Shown piece after piece: positions 1-6,196 of a stretch of 7,546 nt of DNA. This stretch comes from Proteiniphilum sp. UBA4084 (lineage in GTDB: Bacteria; Bacteroidota; Bacteroidia; Bacteroidales; Dysgonomonadaceae), in the NCBI GenBank assembly GCA_002383605.1, contig DFYK01000069.1, forward strand, positions 2,246 through 9,791. Direction: 5' to 3'. Each line of letters opens with the position of its first letter. The stretch's first letter is position 1. Under the pieces are notes generated by a model. It made no database searches and was not told the DNA's origin. It saw only the letters and a list, made by a program, of their open reading frames with translations. The position numbers and the translations under genes were made by a program.

Positions 1-44
1 CTGAAAGCTGACCGCTGACCGCTGAAAGCTGACCGCTGACCGCT
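1..44. repeat. Heptamer repeat array (CTGANNG type), truncated at the window edge
   Basis: Six complete heptamers follow each other without a gap: CTGAAAG, CTGACCG, CTGACCG, then the same three again, ending in a partial CT at 43-44. The array is therefore two copies of a 21-bp unit built from three 7-mers. It probably extends to the left of the window. It belongs to the same family as the arrays at 3881, 5677 and 6088 (NNTCAGC on the other strand). It lies just upstream of the dpp4 promoter. No coding is expected, because CTGACCG puts TGA into every frame. Confidence 0.9.
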
Positions 45-97
45 TATATTCAAATTTTTGCCGAAAATACAAAAAAAAACGTAAAGCGCATACCAGT

Positions 98-129
98 TTT
101 CGGGGTTTGTGCCGAAATTGCTACTTTTG
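98..129 (+). promoter_or_regulatory. Probable Bacteroidota promoter of dpp4
   Basis: TACTTTTG at 122-129 matches the Bacteroidota -7 element TAnnTTTG at every fixed position. About 20 bp upstream, TTTC at 98-101 is an imperfect match to the -33 TTTG. A better TTTG at 106-109 is too close (12 bp). Transcription would start at about 134-137, leaving a leader of only about 15 nt before the ATG at 151. The -7 match is strong and the -33 match weak. Confidence 0.5.
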
Positions 130-150
130 TGTAATTAAAGTGAAAAACAG

Positions 151-2310
151 ATGAGAAAGATATTTTTGGCTGCACTGTCGGCGTTGTTTTTGCTGCCGGC
201 AGCTGTACAAAGTGATACACTGGACGATATCCTGAACGGTAAATACAGACCGCGTGATGTGAAGACCATGACCTCGGCGGCCGACGGGATGCATTATTAT
301 CAGACCGATCCGCAGCAGACGGCAGTGATCAAGTATGCCTATGCAACGGGTGTCGCAGTGGATACACTGTTCAGTACGCGCACGGCCCGCAACTGTAACT
401 TCGACAACTTTGAGGGGTTCCTGGTCAGCGACGACGAGAACAGGGTGCTGGTATACCGCGACCGCGAACAGCTGTACCGCCATTCATTCAAAGCGAACTA
501 CTATTATCACGATGTACGCCGCAACGTGGTACGCAGGCTCTCGGAACACACGTCGAAGCAGATGATCCCCACCTTCTCACCTGATGGGAAGATGGTGGCA
601 TACGTGATCGACAACAACATATTTTTGACCAAGTTCGACTTCGATACGGAGTCGCAGGTGACGAAAGACGGTGCACAGGACAGCATCATCAACGGTGCCA
701 CCGACTGGGTGTATGAGGAGGAGTTCGGTACCACGCGGCTGATGGAGTTCTCTCCCGATAACAGTCAGCTTGCCTTCGTGCGCACCGACGAGTCTGCTGT
801 GAAGGAGTTTTCATTTCAGACTTTCAACGAGCAGCTTTATCCCGGTTATTACAGTTTTAAATATCCGAAGCCGGGTGAGGCCAACGCGAAGGTGGAGTGC
901 CGCGTGTTTGACATTGCTTCCCGGGTGACACGTACCATGGAGGTGCCGATGGATGGCGATGGCTATATCCCCCGCATCACCTTCACGAAGAATCCCGCGC
1001 AGCTGGCATTGATGACGCTGAACAGGAATCAGAACAGGTTCGACCTTTATTTTGTGAATCCCCGCTCCACGGTGGCAAAGCTGGTGCTGCGCGAGGAGAA
1101 CAAATATTACGTGAATGCGGAATGGCTGAATTCGATTCATTTCCTGGACGACCGGTTCACTTACGTGTCGGAGAAGGATGGCTTCAGCCATATTTATATT
1201 TATGGGCTGTCGGGCACGCTGCAGAAGCAGCTCACTACAGGCAGCTATGATGTGACGGCACTCCTCGCGGTGGATCCGCAGACGAAGACGGTCTTTTATA
1301 AGGCGGCCGACGAGAGCCCGCTGAGACTGAACATTTACCGGATGAACATCGACAAGGGAACGCCACAGAAGTTATCGCCACAGGCCGGTTCTTATTCGGC
1401 CACGTTCAGCGAACAGGGTAAATATTACGTGCAGCACCGTACGGATGCAGCGACGCCTGCGGTAATCACACTGCATGACGGCAACGGGAAACAGCTGCGT
1501 GTGCTGGAGGATAACGGTGCGTTGCGCGAGACGCTGGTTGCTGCGCGTTTGCCGCAACGGGAGTTCATTACTGTGCCGGCGGCCGATGGTATTACACAGC
1601 TCAATGGCTGGGTGCTGAAACCGGGCGGCTTTAACCCGGCGAGGAAGTACCCGGTGGTGATGATCCAGTATAGCGGTCCCGATTCGCAGGAGGCGCGTGA
1701 CAAGTATGACATTGACTGGTATTATGCGCTTGCGGAGAAGGATATTGTGGTGGCCTGCATCGATGGTCGTGGCACCGCGGCCCGGGGGGAGGAATTCAGG
1801 AAGAGCACCTACATGAAGCTGGGCATTTATGAGTCGGACGATCAGATCGCTGCCGCACGATATCTGGGTAGCCTGCCTTATGTGGATGGAAAGCGGATTG
1901 GTATTTGGGGATGGAGCTATGGCGGATACAACGTGCTGATGAGCATGAGCCGCGGAAACGGCATCTTCAGGGCTGGTGTGGCCATTGCACCGGTGACCGA
2001 CTGGCGCTTTTACGATACGGTGTATACCGAACGATTTATGCGTACGCCGCAGCAGAACAACGACGGCTATCAACAAGGGTCGCCCATTGCACTGGCAGGA
2101 CAGCTGCAGGGTGACCTGCTGCTTATTCACGGGACGGCAGACGACAACGTGCATTTCCAGAATTCCATGGAATATACGCGGGTGCTCATTCTTGCTAACA
2201 AACAGTTCGATCAGTTCTTTTTTCCGGATAAGAATCATCATCTCTCAGGAGGGAATACCAGGCGTTACCTGTATGATAAGGTGATTGCCTATTTCGAAAC
2301 GCATCTCTGA
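151..2310 (+). CDS. dpp4: Dipeptidyl peptidase IV (S9B family serine peptidase), secreted
   Basis: This exopeptidase removes X-Pro or X-Ala dipeptides from peptide N-termini, probably in the periplasm or at the cell surface. The 719 residues match the usual length of Bacteroides/Porphyromonas DPP IV. A signal peptide covers about residues 1-21 (MRK, then a hydrophobic stretch ending near AAVQS); there is no lipobox Cys. The beta-propeller domain spans roughly 90-440 and holds the DWVYEEEF motif (185-192), whose Glu pair binds the substrate amino terminus in this family. The alpha/beta hydrolase domain is about 500-719: QYSGP with the oxyanion Tyr507, nucleophile Ser589 in GWSYGG, Asp664 in HGTADDNVHF and His696 in NHHLSGGNTR complete the catalytic triad. 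All catalytic residues are intact. The gene is monocistronic, between its own promoter and a terminator at 2368. No Shine-Dalgarno is evident, as is common in this phylum. Long antisense ORFs inside it are shadows. Confidence 0.96.
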   Translation: MRKIFLAALSALFLLPAAVQSDTLDDILNGKYRPRDVKTMTSAADGMHYYQTDPQQTAVIKYAYATGVAVDTLFSTRTARNCNFDNFEGFLVSDDENRVLVYRDREQLYRHSFKANYYYHDVRRNVVRRLSEHTSKQMIPTFSPDGKMVAYVIDNNIFLTKFDFDTESQVTKDGAQDSIINGATDWVYEEEFGTTRLMEFSPDNSQLAFVRTDESAVKEFSFQTFNEQLYPGYYSFKYPKPGEANAKVECRVFDIASRVTRTMEVPMDGDGYIPRITFTKNPAQLALMTLNRNQNRFDLYFVNPRSTVAKLVLREENKYYVNAEWLNSIHFLDDRFTYVSEKDGFSHIYIYGLSGTLQKQLTTGSYDVTALLAVDPQTKTVFYKAADESPLRLNIYRMNIDKGTPQKLSPQAGSYSATFSEQGKYYVQHRTDAATPAVITLHDGNGKQLRVLEDNGALRETLVAARLPQREFITVPAADGITQLNGWVLKPGGFNPARKYPVVMIQYSGPDSQEARDKYDIDWYYALAEKDIVVACIDGRGTAARGEEFRKSTYMKLGIYESDDQIAAARYLGSLPYVDGKRIGIWGWSYGGYNVLMSMSRGNGIFRAGVAIAPVTDWRFYDTVYTERFMRTPQQNNDGYQQGSPIALAGQLQGDLLLIHGTADDNVHFQNSMEYTRVLILANKQFDQFFFPDKNHHLSGGNTRRYLYDKVIAYFETHL

Positions 2311-2367
2311 CCGTTTATCGGTTTCACAAATAAGGCCTGAATTCGTTGTTTGACGATGATTGCCGGT

Positions 2368-2417
2368 AAAATATGTCTCTCCCACAATCGTTCGGGGGAG
2401 TCATATTTTTGTTTTTT
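2368..2417 (+). terminator. Intrinsic terminator of dpp4
   Basis: A long hairpin lies 58 nt after the dpp4 stop. AAAATATG (2368-2375) pairs with CATATTTT (2402-2409). After one T/T mismatch, CTCTCCC (2377-2383) pairs with GGGGGAG (2394-2400), with one G-T wobble. The loop is about 10 nt (2384-2393). The run TTTTTGTTTTTT follows directly. It isolates dpp4 from the gene at 2594. Confidence 0.88.
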
Positions 2418-2487
2418 AAACAATAATGTCCTTTTATTGTTATTAATAAAGCTTTTTGGTAAATGGGCCATTCTCCACGGCTAATTT

Positions 2488-2545
2488 TTCAGAATCGGAG
2501 TAGCGAGGTTTAGACATTAAAGCATAGAGGTTCAGATATTAATAG
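2488..2545. promoter_or_regulatory. Triple TTyAGA direct repeat, candidate operator upstream of the membrane gene
   Basis: TTCAGA, TTTAGA and TTCAGA start at 2488, 2509 and 2531, that is 21 and 22 bp apart, about two helical turns. The last two copies share a longer block: GAGGTTTAGACATTAA (2505-2520) and GAGGTTCAGATATTAA (2527-2542) differ by two transitions. The block ends about 50 bp before the ATG at 2594. A 7/8 match to the -7 element (TAGATTTT, 2548-2555) follows directly, so a regulator bound here would sit at the promoter. No matching -33 box is clear. The rest of 2418-2593 shows nothing else. Confidence 0.35.
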
Positions 2546-2593
2546 AGTAGATTTTATTTATTTTCCGTTTTTAGGCCACGGAAAACATTGATT

Positions 2594-3700
2594 ATGGGAG
2601 ATTTTTTCAACATACGAAACATATTCAGAAATCCTGCTTTCGGGCTCATTCCATTATTTGTTTTTTCATTTCTCGTGGGTATGACCGATTCATGGATGTC
2701 TACGGGAATTGTGTTGATATTGTCTCTGCTCGGTTACTTTACCATACGTAAACAGAGCCGGATGATCTACGGTATTTCCGTCGTTGCATTCATAATCGTC
2801 TTTCTGCTCTCATTTGCCACCTTCTTTACAAACTTGCATATGGTAAACAGATATGTGGTTGTAGAGATCATTTTCGTGCTGGCACTCATCGTCATCAGGC
2901 TCTCGCGCGGCAGAATCATGAAGCAGCTGGGCAGGAGCAGAAACCTGATGATGAAAAACTTTCTGAAAGAAACATTTCGCGTAGCTTTTCAGGCCCAATA
3001 CGGACTCTTGCTGCATCTGATGTTCGTGCTGCTGTTCTTCCTTTTCGACGGCAGAGGCACCAACGATGTGCGTGAAGCCATCATCATGATATCGAGTCAG
3101 CTGATCCTGCTTGCGATTATGTTGCTGGAAGAGGGCAGGCTCTACATCCTTCGCAAGAAACTGGTGGAGGAGGAATGGTTGCCTGTCGTTTCTGAGCAGG
3201 GTGAGGTGACGGGACGCGTGGCCAAATCGATCACGAAAGATATGAAGAACCGGTTTATGCATCCCGTGGTGCGGGTTGCACTTATTCATCAGGGAAGCAT
3301 CTACCTGCAGACGCGGGATCCTGATAGACTACTGAATCCGGGAATGCTCGATTATCCTTTTGAGAAGTACATGCAGTTCAACGACGATATAGACGGGACG
3401 GTGCGACATAGTGTCGCGCAGGAGTGTGGCAGTAACGACCTCCCGCTGCGCTTTCTCCTGAAGTATACTTTTGAGAATGAGTCTACGAAGCGGCTTATAT
3501 TTCTCTATGCTTCCGATATTGAGGATGAGGCGCTGTTCAACAGCCTCCATCTGAAGGGCGGCAAGCTGTGGACCGAAGCGCAGATTGAAGACAACATGGG
3601 GAACAACATCTTTTCGGAATGTTTTGAGCTGGAGTTTGAATATCTGAAGAATACGGTGCTGCTGGCACAACGCTTCAGAGACAAGTTGAAGAAAGCCTGA
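2594..3700 (+). CDS. Polytopic membrane protein with a degenerate Nudix-like C-terminal domain
   Basis: I do not recognise a named gene. The chosen start is ATG 2594 (368 aa); an in-frame TTG at 2588 is less likely. The N-terminal half has about six hydrophobic segments (roughly 15-30, 36-51, 57-79, 86-102, 134-152 and 160-180). From about 193 the sequence resembles a Nudix fold: WLPVVSEQGEVTGR, then HPVVRVALIHQGSIYLQTR, then PGMLDYPFEKYMQF, as in IDI/MutT-type proteins. Aligned to the Nudix box G-x5-E-x7-REUxEExGU, it reads K258, D264, H272, S273, V274, Q276, E277, G279, so most metal-binding residues are lost. It is probably catalytically dead and may be a ligand sensor or scaffold at the inner membrane (inference). 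It appears to be a single-gene unit between two terminators. The membrane topology is clear; the Nudix relationship is by motif reading only. Confidence 0.85.
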   Translation: MGDFFNIRNIFRNPAFGLIPLFVFSFLVGMTDSWMSTGIVLILSLLGYFTIRKQSRMIYGISVVAFIIVFLLSFATFFTNLHMVNRYVVVEIIFVLALIVIRLSRGRIMKQLGRSRNLMMKNFLKETFRVAFQAQYGLLLHLMFVLLFFLFDGRGTNDVREAIIMISSQLILLAIMLLEEGRLYILRKKLVEEEWLPVVSEQGEVTGRVAKSITKDMKNRFMHPVVRVALIHQGSIYLQTRDPDRLLNPGMLDYPFEKYMQFNDDIDGTVRHSVAQECGSNDLPLRFLLKYTFENESTKRLIFLYASDIEDEALFNSLHLKGGKLWTEAQIEDNMGNNIFSECFELEFEYLKNTVLLAQRFRDKLKKA

Positions 3701-3752
3701 GTCTGACAAGAAAGAGTCCCGATGCACATATCCGAAAAAACGGAGATAAAAG

Positions 3753-3784
3753 ATTCACAAAACAGGAAGAATTCGCAAAACAGG
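3753..3784. repeat. Short direct repeat, 14 bp at 18-bp spacing
   Basis: ATTCACAAAACAGG (3753-3766) and ATTCGCAAAACAGG (3771-3784) differ at one base and are separated by 4 bp. They lie in the 3' flank of the membrane gene, between its stop and the terminator. They may be a small tandem duplication; no function can be read from them. Confidence 0.6.
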
Positions 3785-3808
3785 GATGTAAGACCTGAGT
3801 AAAAATTA

Positions 3809-3840
3809 ACAGGCAGCTAAACTCGCGTTCGGCTGCCTGT
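3809..3840. terminator. Bidirectional intrinsic terminator between convergent genes
   Basis: A perfect 9-bp stem, ACAGGCAGC (3809-3817) with GCTGCCTGT (3832-3840), encloses a 14-nt loop. Rightward, it is followed by a modest T-rich stretch (CTTCGTTT). Leftward, the transcript would run into TTAATTTTTAC, a better U tract. It can serve both the rightward membrane gene and the leftward sigma operon, whose last stop is at 3982. Confidence 0.75.
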
Positions 3841-3880
3841 CTTCGTTTAAATATAAAAAAGAAAAAAGTTATTTGTTGGC

Positions 3881-3957
3881 GTTCAGCTATCAGCGCTCAG
3901 CTTCTTTGTTTTAATTACAGCGGTTTGCAAGAAAATGATCAGTGATCAACAATCTGC
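3881..3957. repeat. Small, partly decayed heptamer array (NNTCAGC type)
   Basis: GTTCAGC, TATCAGC and GCTCAGC are three exact NNTCAGC heptamers in register at 3881-3901. Degenerate heptamers follow: TTACAGC and GGTTTGC (3915-3928), then GATCAGT, GATCAAC and AATCTGC (3937-3957). This looks like a decayed member of the family that is intact at 5677-5809. It lies between convergent genes, downstream of both. Confidence 0.7.
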
Positions 3958-3981
3958 TTTCCGCCTTTATTTATTCTCCTT

Positions 3982-4488
3982 CTACGGCAGATCATCGGTG
4001 AGCGCGGGCTCATTTTTCAGTGTGCCTGACAGTTTGGAGATGGTCTTGAAATCGATCTTCCCCGAGACAGTGATGATGCTCAAATGAGTCTCCTCATCGA
4101 GTGAGATCAGAATGAGTTCCTGCATATTTTTATCTCCCCGCTTCATCCAGACGGAAATCCGGGAGTTTTTTTCGTTTACCGACACCATCTCTTCATAATC
4201 GCCGAACTCCTCCTTGACCAGATCATTCGCCTTTTCGAAATAGTACCTGGAATCTTTTGCATTTTCACTGCTTACAATCCGTATGCTTTTCAACTCTTTG
4301 AAAGCATTCTTTAGTTCTTCATCCTCCGTATTGGCTGCCATCTTGTCGAGCATTGTCTTGCCGATATTTACGTTATTCAGCGGACGCCCCTCCTCACTGT
4401 ATTTGTTGATGAATTGCGTGACAAAGCCATTCGCAAAAAGTGATGCCGATGTGAGCAGGATGATCAGGATCAACATTGTTTTTCTCAT
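3982..4488 (-). CDS. DUF4252-family exported protein
   Basis: The protein has 168 aa with a signal peptide at about 1-19 (basic MRK, hydrophobic core, SLFA/N cleavage) and no lipobox Cys, so it is probably periplasmic rather than a lipoprotein. The body is charged and ends with the LSIITVSGKIDFKTISKLS segment (about 136-154), which is characteristic of DUF4252. The molecular function of that family is not known. It is the third gene of the sigma operon: its ATG overlaps the upstream stop as ATGA (4485-4488), which suggests translational coupling. The Shine-Dalgarno-like AAAAAGGAG (4497-4505 on the complement) lies 8 nt before the ATG, inside the upstream gene. It may be an envelope component controlled with, or feeding back on, the sigma factor (inference from context). 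Confidence 0.88.
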   Translation of the reverse strand: MRKTMLILIILLTSASLFANGFVTQFINKYSEEGRPLNNVNIGKTMLDKMAANTEDEELKNAFKELKSIRIVSSENAKDSRYYFEKANDLVKEEFGDYEEMVSVNEKNSRISVWMKRGDKNMQELILISLDEETHLSIITVSGKIDFKTISKLSGTLKNEPALTDDLP

Positions 4489-5117
4489 ATTTCTTTCTCC
4501 TTTTTATCGCTGGAGATGAATGTGCCGATACGCATCGTATCATTCTTCTCCTGCGCGGTAGCTGCAAGCGAGTCGGTTGTCAATTCCCCGTCGTCTGTAA
4601 TAAGTGAGTCGAGTGCCGACCAGTCGATATCCAGATCGTCAATCACGCGGATGGTCTGCAGTGAGGCTTCCTCGGTAGTCTGCAGGGCATGGGAGAGCTT
4701 TTCCAGTGCGTAAGTGGCGTCCTTGATGGCTGCGTTGGGGTCGTCGTATGTTTCCACAAACCAGGGATTGTTGTTCTGGCGGGTGATGAAGAAGATGCTG
4801 ATCCCCAGTCCCACGATAAGCAGCAGTGAGGCTGCCACACGCAGCAGAGGAGCAAAGATGCGGATGGTGACATATTCTTTGTTACCGGTCTTTTCTTTCT
4901 CCATGGCTTGCTTCAGTCGCTCGTCGAACCCTTCACTCAGGGCGACGGACTGTTCTTCCCGGGTGTAAGCGAAGAGAGGGGCATAAGGTTGCCACGCTGC
5001 CGGCAGATTGCTTTGTGAGAAGAAATCACGCAACTCCTGCTCTTCGGAAAGGGTGGTTTCGCAATTCCAGTACCTTTCTAATAATGTATTTATATGTCCT
5101 TCGTTTTTAGCTACCAT
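4485..5117 (-). CDS. Single-span membrane protein, probable anti-sigma partner of the ECF sigma factor
   Basis: The protein has 210 aa. A soluble N-terminal part (about 1-88) contains LLERYWNCETTLSEEQELRDFF and QPYAPLF, a pattern seen in Bacteroidota membrane proteins encoded beside ECF sigma genes. One transmembrane helix follows at about 90-112 (LLRVAASLLLIVGLGISIFF). A C-terminal part with TYDDPNAAIKDATYALEKLSHAL (about 123-145) is probably periplasmic. There is no HxxxCxxC zinc motif, so it is not a classical ZAS anti-sigma domain; the anti-sigma role is inferred from position and architecture. Its start lies inside the sigma gene (11-nt overlap, 5107-5117) without a clear Shine-Dalgarno, so translation is probably coupled. 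Its stop overlaps the next ATG by 4 nt. Confidence 0.85.
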   Translation of the reverse strand: MVAKNEGHINTLLERYWNCETTLSEEQELRDFFSQSNLPAAWQPYAPLFAYTREEQSVALSEGFDERLKQAMEKEKTGNKEYVTIRIFAPLLRVAASLLLIVGLGISIFFITRQNNNPWFVETYDDPNAAIKDATYALEKLSHALQTTEEASLQTIRVIDDLDIDWSALDSLITDDGELTTDSLAATAQEKNDTMRIGTFISSDKKEKEI

Positions 5118-5616
5118 ATCCCGCTAATAATTCTTTCATTTTTTTTCGTGCCCTGAAAAGGCTTATCCTGACCAGATCTTCGCTGATGGCGAGTGTTTCT
5201 GAAATCTCCCGGTAACTCATCCCCTCCACCTCACGCAACCGGAATGCGAGTTGCTGGTTCTCGGGGAGCTCCCGGAGGCACCGTTCAATGAGGAGGCGTT
5301 GTTCTTTTATGACCATCTCGCTGTGTGGCGACTGATGGTCCACAAAATAGAGATCTTCCCGTTCCCGCTCTATGGAATCTGTCTTGCGTAAAGTCATTGT
5401 GGCCAGCCTGTCGAGCGCCATGTTCTTGATGGCTCTGAAGCAGTATGCTTCCAGATTCCCGATATCGCTCCACTCCTCTTTTCTGCTCCACAGCTTGAGC
5501 AACAGATCCTGCAGAATGTCTTCGGCTTCTTCCTGATCTCTGACAATGCCGTATGCCACGCGGAAAAGCCGGTCCTTTATCGGCAGGATGATTTGGAAGA
5601 ATGGTTCGTTACTCAT
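5107..5616 (-). CDS. RNA polymerase sigma factor, ECF subfamily
   Basis: This is a 169-aa sigma-70 protein with only regions 2 and 4, the usual ECF size. Region 2 covers about 9-75, with RLFRVAYGIVRDQEEAEDILQDLLLKLW (core binding and -10 recognition) and NLEAYCFRAIKNMALDRL. Region 4 covers about 107-160, with LRELPENQQLAFRLREVEGMSYREISETLAIS and the recognition helix ending in SLFRARKKMKELL. It heads a leftward three-gene operon with a membrane partner and a DUF4252 protein, and probably responds to an envelope signal. No promoter is clear: AAAAGTTA at 5641-5648 (complement TAACTTTT) matches the Bacteroidota -7 box at 7 of 8 positions but has no -33 box. The heptamer array begins 60 bp upstream. 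ATGACGG is repeated in tandem at 5623-5636, just before the start. Confidence 0.94.
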   Translation of the reverse strand: MSNEPFFQIILPIKDRLFRVAYGIVRDQEEAEDILQDLLLKLWSRKEEWSDIGNLEAYCFRAIKNMALDRLATMTLRKTDSIEREREDLYFVDHQSPHSEMVIKEQRLLIERCLRELPENQQLAFRLREVEGMSYREISETLAISEDLVRISLFRARKKMKELLAGYGS

Positions 5617-5676
5617 TATGAAATGACGGATGACGGGTGAAAAAGTTACATGGGAATGTAGATTTTTTTGTTTAGC

Positions 5677-5809
5677 TGTCAGGATTCAGCTGTCAGCGAT
5701 CAGCTATCAGCTATCAGGATTCAGCGATCAGCTGTCAGCTGTCAGCGATCAGCTATCAGGATTCAGCGATCAGCGATCAGCGATCAGCGATCAGGATTCA
5801 GCAATCAGC
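5677..5809. repeat. Array of 19 contiguous NNTCAGC/G heptamers
   Basis: Nineteen heptamers of the form NNTCAGC or NNTCAGG run without any register slip. The variable dinucleotide is GA (7 times), TG (4), AT (4), TA (3) or AA (1). TCAGG replaces TCAGC four times, and each time the next unit is ATTCAGC (units 2, 7, 13 and 18), giving a higher-order spacing of 35, 42 and 35 bp. A degenerate unit GTTTAGC precedes it at 5670. Two further units, ATACAGC and GGTCAGC, lie at 5833-5846, out of register. Because 7 and 3 are coprime, the array yields the same 7-residue peptide repeat in any open frame; I read the overlapping ORF as a by-product. Confidence 0.95.
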
Positions 5810-5871
5810 TTTTTTAGGAGCGAACTTTGGACATACAGCGGTCAGCAAGCTTTTTTCGTGCAACAGTTAGC

Positions 5872-5903
5872 TTTTCTTGTTTTACTGCTTGAAACTAAAT
5901 TTG
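5872..5903 (+). promoter_or_regulatory. Candidate promoter of a small RNA
   Basis: TAAATTTG at 5896-5903 matches TAnnTTTG at all fixed positions. TTTT at 5872-5875 stands 20 bp upstream where TTTG is expected. Transcription would start near 5909-5912 and reach the terminator at 5948-6003. AT-rich DNA can produce such matches by chance. Confidence 0.35.
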
Positions 5904-5909
5904 GATTTT

Positions 5910-6003
5910 ACAAAATTCCCTGATAAAATATAATTCAAATCGTGTACCAGAGGTAAAAGTACACCTAATTCCTGGAATTTTTTCAGGTTCCTCTGTTTTT
6001 TTT
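5910..6003 (+). ncRNA. Possible small RNA of about 95 nt
   Basis: A perfect -7 element lies upstream and a strong intrinsic terminator closes the unit, with no convincing protein-coding gene between. The predicted RNA has GTGTAC (5942-5947) pairing with GTACAC (5959-5964). The loop between them contains CAGAGG (5948-5953), which can instead pair with CCTCTG (5990-5995), so a pseudoknot or two alternative folds are possible. CCTG/CAGG (5971-5974 and 5984-5987) form an inner stem. I do not recognise a known RNA family. The alternative is the 3' end of a transcript that starts further left, through the repeat array. Confidence 0.3.
5948..6003 (+). terminator. Intrinsic terminator without an obvious rightward gene upstream
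   Basis: CAGAGG (5948-5953) pairs with CCTCTG (5990-5995), with an inner CCTG/CAGG stem, and eight T residues follow at 5996-6003. The T tract fixes the direction as rightward. The only protein genes to the left for 2 kb run leftward, so it must end some other transcript or shield rpsL from read-through. Confidence 0.6.
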
Positions 6004-6052
6004 ATGTCTGAAAGTGCCGTCCTTGCCAATTTGTCACATTAATTTGAAGTAA

Positions 6053-6196
6053 TTACCGCTGCCCTTCACAACATTCTACTACCAAAGCTGAAAGCTGATC
6101 GCTGACCGCTGACCGCTATTTCCCTTACCGCTGTCTCTGCCAACATTCTACTACCAATGCTGACCGCTGACCGCTGACCGCTAAAAAGCTGACCGC
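6053..6196. repeat. Two tandem copies of a 72-bp unit carrying CTGANNG heptamers
   Basis: Copy one is 6053-6124 and copy two is 6125-6196. Both begin TTACCGCTG, then 7 variable bases, then an identical CAACATTCTACTACCAA (6069-6085 and 6141-6157), then heptamers. The heptamers are CTGAAAG, CTGATCG, CTGACCG, CTGACCG at 6088-6115, and CTGACCG three times at 6160-6180 plus one more at 6189-6195. The heptamers run opposite to the 5677-5809 array. The duplication lies directly upstream of the rpsL promoter. Confidence 0.9.

Noticed and set aside
811..1191. 126-aa leftward ORF
   Set aside because: Antisense shadow of the dpp4 beta-propeller region with no recognisable domain.
1372..2241. 289-aa leftward ORF
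   Set aside because: It lies entirely antisense to the catalytic domain of dpp4, whose frame carries the full S9 motifs; His/Arg-rich composition is typical of a shadow frame.
2289..2471. 60-aa leftward ORF across the dpp4 terminator
   Set aside because: It runs through the terminator hairpin and has no homology that I recognise.
2810..3289. 159-aa leftward ORF
   Set aside because: Antisense to the membrane pseudo-Nudix gene; the sense frame has coherent membrane helices and a folded domain pattern.
5677..5809. CRISPR array
   Set aside because: The repeats are contiguous 7-mers without 30-40 bp unique spacers, and no cas gene is present.
5630..5923. Rightward 97-aa ORF with a QLSAISYQLS-type repeat peptide across the heptamer array, followed 25 nt later by a terminator
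   Set aside because: A stop-free 7-bp repeat automatically gives a 7-residue peptide repeat in an open frame. The flanking parts show no domain, signal or start context. The terminator is more simply paired with the promoter at 5896, though expression cannot be excluded.
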